From contig CM055902.1 in assembly GCA_029582155.1 (NCBI GenBank), forward strand, positions 13,918,041-13,982,040: 64,000 nucleotides of DNA. Direction: 5' to 3'. Source of the stretch: Panopea generosa (Eukaryota; Mollusca; Bivalvia; Adapedonta; Hiatellidae). Under the pieces are notes generated by a model. That model was given only the letters and a program-made list of their open reading frames with translations. It did not search any database and was not told where the DNA came from. This document shows positions 56,268 to 64,000 of the stretch, piece after piece. Position numbers and translations under genes: made by a program. The stretch's first letter is position 1. Each line of letters begins with the position of its first letter.

Positions 56268-56851
56268 ATTTCGTAGGGGATGTTGTATATTGACAAAACA
56301 TGTTATTTTTGTACTATGGCACTTGTATGTATGTTAAAGAGGTGTCAGTTAATCAGGTTTTGTTATCTTTGTACAATGCTAATGCTCTGTGGAGTCAGTT
56401 GGTCAGTTCTGGACAGTATCCAGGGAGAGAAAGTGTTGACATCATGCTGTGATAAGGGTTGCTATTGTTGATACATGCTATGCTGGTAAATCTGAGTGCA
56501 GGGCAGTTAGAAACTGATTTCGACCGAACAATGTCTAAAATTATTCCCTCTCTTTATATTAAAAATTCAGATATATTCCCCAAATAAAACACCAGGAAAT
56601 TCCCAGGCAGTGACACTGCACAATTATACACGGGTATTAAATAACATTTTAGCAGTTAATATATTGGTTGTATGATGCTGGTCTATAAGTACCTTTCCAT
56701 CATTCTGTGAATATCTTAGAATTAAATTACAGTTAAATCTAGTTCAGACTATTTAATATATTAAATATCTCCATTCAGAGAGCATTATTTAAATCAGTTT
56801 ATATTATTACAATAAAATATTACACTTTTATTAATATATTTATTTTATTAG

Positions 56852-57120
56852 GAGCCGGGCCCGATTAGCTCAGTCGGTTACGCGTCTGACTTAATCCAGT
56901 GGTCGTCAGTTCGAATCCCCCGCCCGGCAACAGTCTCCGTGATTATTGCTATACGACATTGTGTCTCATTATCATTCGTATATCACCACTGATTAAAGTG
57001 GGAAAGTTATCAATTACTTGTGGAGATGGGATGTGCTCGAGTACTTGTTAATCCCAGGAAACAGTGGTTAGGTTAACTGATGGCATAAAATGACGCTAAA
57101 TGTTCAATCAATCAATCAAT
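56852..57120 (+). repeat. tRNA-derived SINE (family S1, MetaSINE-like), slightly truncated
   Basis: GAGCCGGGCCCGATTAGCTC, GTCAGTTCGAATCCCCCGCC and the S1 body are present. A few bases of the anticodon region and a piece before the tail (between GGTTAACTGA and TGGCATAAAA) are deleted relative to the 49.0-kb copy. Ends in TCAATCAATCAAT. No clear target duplication found. Confidence 0.85.
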
Positions 57121-57334
57121 ATTTAACTAGGATGTTTCACTCATTTATTTTTACATACTGCCTTTAAACGTGCAAAGATAGTTGATACATGTACATACAG
57201 TCACAGTATGACACCATCTCACAGATTAGTTCACTCTAAATTGTATAAGCAATATTGCAATTGATGTCAAAATATATCTGATTTGTTAGCATTAGTATTT
57301 TTTTTTTAAATTCGATTTTGAAACAAGTTCTTGC

Positions 57335-60300
57335 TTGCTTAAGGACATTGGGAGAATGAAGTAGAATGTGGTAGATTCTATTATAACTTGTCTTGTTCAG
57401 GTACATTAGGTGAATGGTGTAGAATGTGGTGTATTCCAATATAACTCACATTAGGTGAAATAGGTATAATGTGGTGTATTTTCATATAACTCGCCTTACT
57501 CAAGGACATCAGGTAAGTGTTGTATAATGTGATATATTCCCTTATAACTTGTCCTGATCAAGGACATTAGGTAAATGTTGTATGATGTGGTAGATTCCCT
57601 TTTTAACTTGCCTCAAGTACATTAGGTGAATATGTTAGAATGTGATAGATACCCATATAACTCATCTTGCTCAAGGATATTCGGTGAATGGATAATAATG
57701 TGGTGTATTTCCATATAACTCGCCTTGCTCAAAGACATTAGATGAAAGTGGTAGAATGTGGTAGATTCCCTTATAACTTGCCTAGATCAAGTACATTAGG
57801 TGAATGTGGTAGAATGTGGTAGTTTCCCTTATAACTTGCCTAGATCAAGTACATTAGATGAAAGTTGTAGAATGTGGTAGTTTCCCTTATAACTTGCCTA
57901 GATCAAAGACATTAGATGAATGGGGTAGAATGTGGTAGATTCCCTTATAACTTGCCTAGATCAAGTACATTAGGTGAATGTGGTAGAATGTGATAGTTTC
58001 CCTTATAACTTGCCTAGCTCAAAGACATAAGGTGAATGTTGTAGAATGTGATAGATTCCCTTATAACTGGCCTTGATCAAGTACATTAGATGAGTGTGGT
58101 AGAATGTGATATATTCTCTTATAACTTGCCTAGCTCATGGACATCAGGTGAATGTGCTAGTATGTGATAGATTCTCTTATAACTTGCCTGTATCATGGAC
58201 ATTAGGTGAATGTGGTAGAATGTGTTAGATTCGCCGATAACTTGCCTTGATCAAGAACATTAGATGAATGGGGTAGAATGTGGTAGATTCCCTTATAAAT
58301 TGCCTTGATCAAGGACATTAGGTGAATGTGGTAGAATGTGGTAGATTCCGTTAAAACTCGTCTTGCTCAAAGACATTAGATGAATGTGGTAAATTGTGAT
58401 AGATTTCCTTATAACTTGCCTTGCTGAAGGGCATTAGACGAATGTGGTAGAATGTGGTTGATTCCCTTATAACTTGCCTAGCTCAAGTACATTAGATAAA
58501 TGTGGTAGAATGTGATAGATTTCTTTATAACTTGCCTTCCTCAAGGACATAAGGTGAATGTGGTAAAATGTGATATATTCCCTTATAACTTGCCTTGATT
58601 AAGGACATTAGGTGAATGTGGTAGAATGTGGAAGATTCTCTTATAACTCGTCCTGCTCAAGAACATTATATGAATGTGGTAGAATGTGGTAGATTCCGTT
58701 AAAACTCGTCTTGCTCATAGACATTACATGAATGTAGTAGAATGTGATAGATCTCTTACAACTTGCCTTTCTCAAGGGTATTAGATGAATGTGGTAGAAT
58801 GTGATTGATTCCCTTATAACTTGCCTAGCTCAATTACATCAGATAAATGTGGTAGAATGTGATAGATTCCTTTATAACTGGCCTTGCTCAAATACATTAG
58901 ATGAATGTAGTAGAATTTGATAAATTCCCTTATAATTGACCTTGCTCAAGTACATTAGATGAATGTGGTAGAATTTGATAAATTCCCTTATAACTTGCCT
59001 TGATCAAGGACATAAGGTGAATGTGGTAAAATGTGATATTTTCCCTTTTAACTTTCCTTGATCAAGGACATTTGGTGAATGTGGTAGAATGTGGTAGATT
59101 CCCTTTTAACTCGTCTTGCTCAAGGACATTCGATGAATGAAGAAGAATGTGATAGATTCCCTTGTTACTTACCTTGATCAAGGACATTCTATGAATGTGA
59201 TAGAATGTTGTAGATTCCCATATAATTCTATTTATGCAAGGACATTAGATGAATGTGATAGAATGTGGTAGATTCCCTTATACCTTGCCGAACTCAAGGA
59301 CATGAGGTTAATGTGGTAGAATGTGATTGATTACCTTATAAGGTGCCTTGATCATTAGGTGAATGTGGTAGAATGTGATATATATTCCCTTATAACTTGC
59401 CTTGATAAAGGGCATTAGATGAATGTTGTAGAACGTGGTAGAATCCCATATAATTCACCATACTCAAGAACATTGGGTGAATGTGGTAGACTGTAGTAGA
59501 TTCCCTTATAACTTGCCTTAATCAAAGACATTAGGTGAATGTGGTAGAATGTGGTTTATTCCCATATAACTCGCCTTGCTCAAAGACAAGAGGTGAATGG
59601 TGTAGAATTTGGTAGATTCCCTTATAACTTGCCTACCTCAAGAACATTGGGTGAATGTGGTAGAATGTGGTAGATTCCCTTATAACTTGCCTTAATCAAG
59701 TACATTAGGTGAATGTGGTAGAATGTGGTAGATTTCCATATAACTCGCCTTGCTCAAAGACATGAGGTGAATGGTGTAGAATGTGATAGATTCCCTTATA
59801 ACTCGCCTTGATCATGGACATGAGATGAATGTAGTAGAATGTGGTTGATTCCCATATAACTCGTCTTGCTCAAAGACATTAGGTGAATGGAGTATAATGT
59901 AGTGAATTTTCATATAACTCGCCTTACACAAGGACATAAGGTGAATGTGGTATAGTGTGATGCATTCCCTTATATCTTACCTTGATCAAAGACATAAGGT
60001 GAATGTGGTATAATTGGATAGATTCCCTTATAATCTGCTTTGATCATGGACATTACGTGAATTTGGTAGAATGTAATAGATTCCCTTAAAACTTGTCTTG
60101 ATCAATGACATTAGATAAATTGGGTAGAATGTGGTAGATTCCCTTATAGCTCGTCCTGCTCAAGTACATTACGTCATTGTGGTAGAATGTGATAGATTCC
60201 CTAATAATTTGCCTTGTTCAAGGACATTAGGTGAATGTGGTAAAATGTGATAGATTTCCTTAAAACTTGACTTGATCAAGGACATTAGATAAATGGGGTA

Positions 60301-62412
60301 GAATGTGGTAGATTCCCTTATAACTTGCCTTGATTAAGGACATTAGGTGAATGGGTTACAATGTGATAGATTCCCTTAAAACTTGCCTTGATCATGGACG
60401 TTAGATAAATGTGGTAGAATGTGGTAAATTCCCTCATAACGTGTCTTGCTCAAATACATTAGATGAATGGGGTAGAATGTGGTAGATTCCGTTATAACTC
60501 GTCTTGCTCAAGCACATTAGGTGAATGTGGTAGAATGTGATAGATTCTCTTATAACTAGCGTTGATCAAGGACATTAGATGAATGTGGTAGAATGTGGTA
60601 GATTTCCATATAATTCGCCTGACTCAGGGACATTAGGTGAATGTGGTAGAATGTTTTTAGATTCCCTTATAACTTGCCTAGCTCAAAGACATAAGGTGAA
60701 TGTGGTAGAATGTGATTCATTACCTTATAAGGTGCCTTGATCAAAGACTTTAGGTGAATGTGGTAGAATGTGATAGATTCCCTTATAACTTGCCTAGCTC
60801 AAGGACATTAGGTGAATGTGATCGATTCCCTTATAACTTGCCTTAATCAAGGACATTAGGTGAATGTGGTAGAATGTGATAGATTCCTTTATAACTTCCC
60901 TAGCTCAAGGACATTAGATGAATGGGGTATAATGTGATAAATTCCCTTGTAACTTGCCTAGCTCCACGACATAAGGTGAATGTTGTAGAATGTGACAGAT
61001 TTCGTTATAACTTGCCTTGATCAAGGACATAAGCTGAATGTGGTAGAATGTGATAAATTCCCTGATAACTTGCCTAGCTCAAGGACATTATATGAATGTG
61101 GTAATATGTGGTAGATTCCCTTATAACTTGTTCTGCTCAAGGACATAAGGTGAATGTGGTAGAATGTGAATATTCCGTTATAACTTGCCTAACTCAAGGA
61201 CATAAGGTGAATGTAGTAGAATGTGATAGATTCCCTTATAACTTGCCTTAATTAAAGAAAGGTGAATGTGGTAGAATGTGGTAGATTCCGTTATAAATTG
61301 TTTTGATCAAGGACATTAGGTGAATGTGGTAGAATGTGGTAGATCCCCTTATAACTTGCCTAAATCAACGACATTAGGTGAATGTTGTAGAATGTGGTAG
61401 ATTCCCATATAACTTGCTTTGCTCAAGGTCATGAGGTGAATGGTGTATAATGTGGTAGATTCACTTATAACTTGCCTAGCTCAAGGACATAGCGTGAACG
61501 TATAATGTGAAAGATTACCTTATAACTTGCCTTACTCAAGGACATAAGGCGAATGTAGTAGAATGTGGTTGATTCCATTATAACTTGCCGAGTTTAAGGA
61601 CATAAGGTGAATGTGATAGAATGTTATAGATTCCCTTATAACTTGCCTTGATCAAGGACATTAGGTGAGAGTGGTAGAATGTGATAGATTCGGTGATAAT
61701 TTGCCTTGATCAAGGACATAAGATGAATGGGGTAGAATGTTGTAGATTCCCTTACAGCTGGTCCTGCTCAAGTACATTAGGTGAATGTGGTAGAATGTGA
61801 TAGATTCCCTTATAATTTGCTTTGATCAAGGACATTATGTGAATGTGGTAGAATGTGATAGATTCCCTTAAAACTTGCCTTGATCAAGGACATTAGATAA
61901 ATGGGGTAGAATGTGGAAGATTCCCTTATAACTTGCCTTGATAAAAGACATTAGGAGAATGTGGTAGAATGTGATAGATTCCCTTATAACTTACCTTGAT
62001 CAAGGACATTAGATGGATGGGGTAGAATGTGATAGATTCCCTTATAATTTGCCTTCATCTAGGGCATTAGTTGAATGTGGTAGAATGTGATAGATTCCCT
62101 TATAACTTGCCTTGATCAAAGACATTAGATGAATGAGGTAGAATGTGGTAGATTCCCATATAATTTGCCTTTCTTAAGGACATTAGATGAATGTGGTAGA
62201 ATGTGGTAGATTCCCTTATAACTTTCGTAGCTCAAGAACATAAGGTGAATGCGGTAGAATGTGACAGATTCCCTTATAACTTTCCTTGATCAAGGACATT
62301 AGGTGAATGTGATAGATTCCCTTATAACTTGCATTGATCAAGGACATTAGGTGAATTTGGTATACTGTGATAGATTCCCTTATTACTTGCCTTGATCAAG
62401 GACATTAGATGA
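57335..62412. repeat. Minisatellite, 58-bp unit, about 85-90 copies
   Basis: Unit (in parts): AAGGACATTAGGTGAATGTG, GTAGAATGTGGTAGATTCCC, TTATAACTTGCCTTGATC. Each unit contains an internal doublet of GAATGTGGTA and usually a palindromic TTGATCAA junction; alternative junctions read CTAGCTCAAG or CTTGCTCAAG. Units differ by scattered substitutions and small deletions. Edge units (57.34-57.55 kb and near 62.3 kb) are more diverged or shortened. No unit frame is conserved (58 is not a multiple of 3), so it is not coding. Confidence 0.97.
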
Positions 62413-62639
62413 ATATAGTTGGTACAGATTAGTTCTCATGAACATGTACCGATATATTGCCCCGTGAAGTTTAAATACATAGTGTATAAACTGTATGTGT
62501 TGATACAAAACTATAGATCTATTTACAAGAAATGGTTTATTACCATATGATAAAATTTTGAAGGTAGTGCTTATATCGCATATGTAAAACATTGATAAAC
62601 ATTCTTGAATCAGAAGATCATCTATGGCTTACACTATAT
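62413..62639. other. Spacer between the minisatellite and the LINE fragment
   Basis: AT-rich, nothing recognised. Confidence 0.4.
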
Positions 62640-63645
62640 TTTAAATAACACATCAAAAACGTACTTGTTTAGATATCAAAGAGATAAATTTGGATCTTAA
62701 TAGAGAAAATCTCAGTATAATATCTTAAGACAAAGTACTTGGCATATTTACTAATGACAACATAATTTGGAAAAATCATGTAGATCATATGTAAAATAAA
62801 TCCATGAAACGTTTGGCTTCCGTCAAGAATTAAACAATATCTTAGCCTTGACCATAGAGTTCAGTTTTATAAAGCTTATATTCAACCTCATGTAGATTAC
62901 TGTAATTTTGTATAGGTTGGCACCTGTCAAATGAACCTAGAATTTTAAGGCTCCAAAAACGTGCTTGCAAAATCATCTTGATTAACAATGATTAAAACAC
63001 ACTAGAAAGCTTGCAGGAGTTAAAACAACTAACAGTTTTTGATAGGATTTATTTCCGGAAAACAAAATTTATGTACAAAATAGCGAAGTCCAATAACCTC
63101 AGCCGAAATCAATGAAATGTTTTACTTCAGACAAACAAATAAAAATACATCTGTAACACGGTCAAATTCTTCAAACAACATTAACCTAGCTAAACTGAAC
63201 AAAGAGTTATTTAAACAAAGTATATATATATATTTGGTCCAATAAAATGGAATAATCTTCTAGAAAATATCAAAGTAAAACTTTTATAATAGCATACCAT
63301 GATACCAAAGCAATCTAATCAGATGGATGAAAATTGTATAATTCATTTTGTTTTCTGTACAAGTGTGTTCAAAGTCATGTAAATAGTAACATACTGCCAC
63401 TGCCTTATATAAATTTAACAAACCACTTTTAATGTTGACATGTATTGTTTTCCTGAAGTGAATGTGTGTATATGTGTGTGAATATCATGTGGGAAGAGAA
63501 ATGTTTTAGCATTTTTTTCACTGAATATTTCATGTATAATTTTATGTGTATCTCATTTTTGTATATTTTGTAAATAATAGAGGGCCGCATGGAAGATTAG
63601 TTTTAAACTAAATATGTCACCCTCAATAAATAAATTCGCTTATCT
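62640..63645 (+). mobile_element. LINE 3' fragment (RT end to 3'UTR)
   Basis: Plus strand: ILRQSTWHIY-type sequence then WKNHVDHM, RVQFYKAYIQPHVDYCNFV, a LRLQKRACKII stretch, and GPIKWNNLLENIKVKTF. These are the post-catalytic RT/thumb motifs of a Jockey/CR1-like non-LTR ORF2 (LGI.ID..L.W..H; Y.A.I.P..DYC..VW; L..LQKRA.R.I; WN.LP..I). A 3'UTR with GGAAGATTAGTTTTAAACTA and CACCCTCAATAAATAAAT follows. 5'-truncated and interrupted by stops. Confidence 0.85.
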
Positions 63646-64000
63646 TAATTCTTGCTAGATAATTTCAGATAATGTTAAATAAGTATTTCCTGATATGCTT
63701 GACCAACTTATATTGTTCTTATATATTATTCTAGTATTGCAATTGTAGTATTTAGGGTAATTATATGTACATGGTGTGCCTTCAAGTATTCGCACATATA
63801 TCATTTTACTGCAATGGTTAATAAATTAATAAAGCAATTTTAAGGTTTGAAAGACATATGTAACTAAATGCTCAATTAAATAATGTTAAGGCAATGTGAG
63901 CTATCCGTTCACTTTTGTGCATTATGTAATAATTATAGCTTAATTTTACCACCCCTGAGTTTTATATTAATTGCCGTACATTTGGTACTTATTTCTTGAA
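63646..64000. other. Unannotated end of window
   Basis: AT-rich, nothing recognised. Confidence 0.4.

Larger units (their letters stand above)
53666..56851. other. Unannotated stretch with small tandem structures
   Basis: Apart from (AT)n at 54871-54902, a duplicated block at 55.09-55.21 kb and (TG)n at 56.23-56.27 kb, nothing is recognised. Confidence 0.5.

Noticed and set aside
56280-56471. A 63-codon cysteine-rich frame after the (TG)n tract
   Set aside because: Cysteines are scattered without module spacing, and there are no splice signals or homologous exon.
1-64000. LTR retroelements, retrovirus-like or Polinton-like fossils
   Set aside because: Searched by eye for protease, integrase, capsid and long terminal repeats. 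All reverse-transcriptase traces have non-LTR (LINE) motif order and no flanking LTRs.

Overview
This is 64 kb of AT-rich, repeat-laden animal nuclear DNA with very low coding density. It has spliced EGF-like exons, phase-1 introns, several tRNA-derived SINE families, decayed LINEs, MITE-type elements, microsatellites and a large minisatellite. The SINE set, the LINE tails and the style of the one gene point to a lophotrochozoan, most likely a bivalve mollusc. That assignment is inference; no marker gene settles it. I saw no prokaryotic operon, CRISPR array, rRNA, LTR retroelement, retrovirus or Polinton.

The only host gene I can support is on the + strand from about 13.58 kb (or further upstream) to about 25.3 kb. 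It has a signal-peptide-like exon, five cysteine-rich EGF/EB-module-like exons (15.84, 18.73, 19.70, 20.18 and 23.75 kb) and a short last exon whose hydrophobic tail looks like a GPI-attachment signal. All junctions I can define are phase 1, so the exons can be duplicated or skipped without shifting frame. The third exon is odd: it lacks one of the six cysteines, has no in-phase GT donor, and its 3' part is duplicated just downstream. A further decayed copy of an EGF exon lies near 22.7 kb. Introns 2-6 contain duplicated blocks of non-TE DNA, so the gene appears to have grown by internal segmental duplication.

Layout: 0-0.7 kb, LINE tail (-); 1.1-3.2 kb, long (GTA/GGT)n tract; 3.2-6.4 kb, SINE and dispersed-repeat fragments; 6.9-11.7 kb, two decayed LINEs (-); 12.3-12.8 kb, LINE RT fragment (+); 13.6-25.3 kb, EGF-like gene with nested SINE/MITE/LINE insertions in introns; 25.3-30 kb, mostly unremarkable, with a perfect 75-bp palindrome at 27.55 kb; 30.1-31.1 kb, Tc1-like and LINE fossils; 31.7-35.3 kb, SINE pieces, a dispersed repeat and tetranucleotide microsatellites; 36.9-37.5 kb, LINE tail (-); 38.9-39.4 kb, degenerate tandem repeat; 40.9-43 kb, dispersed repeats, a LINE 3' tail, a (TA)n tract and a 24-G run; 44-57 kb, scattered SINEs and microsatellites; 57.3-62.4 kb, a 58-bp minisatellite of roughly 85-90 units; 62.6-63.6 kb, LINE 3' fragment (+).

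The best candidates for something undescribed are the modular EGF-like GPI protein with its decaying exon and duplicated introns, the pair of SINE copies that serve as 'filled and empty' references for two nested insertions, the perfect palindrome, the 58-bp minisatellite, and a dispersed repeat whose two copies differ by an internal inversion.
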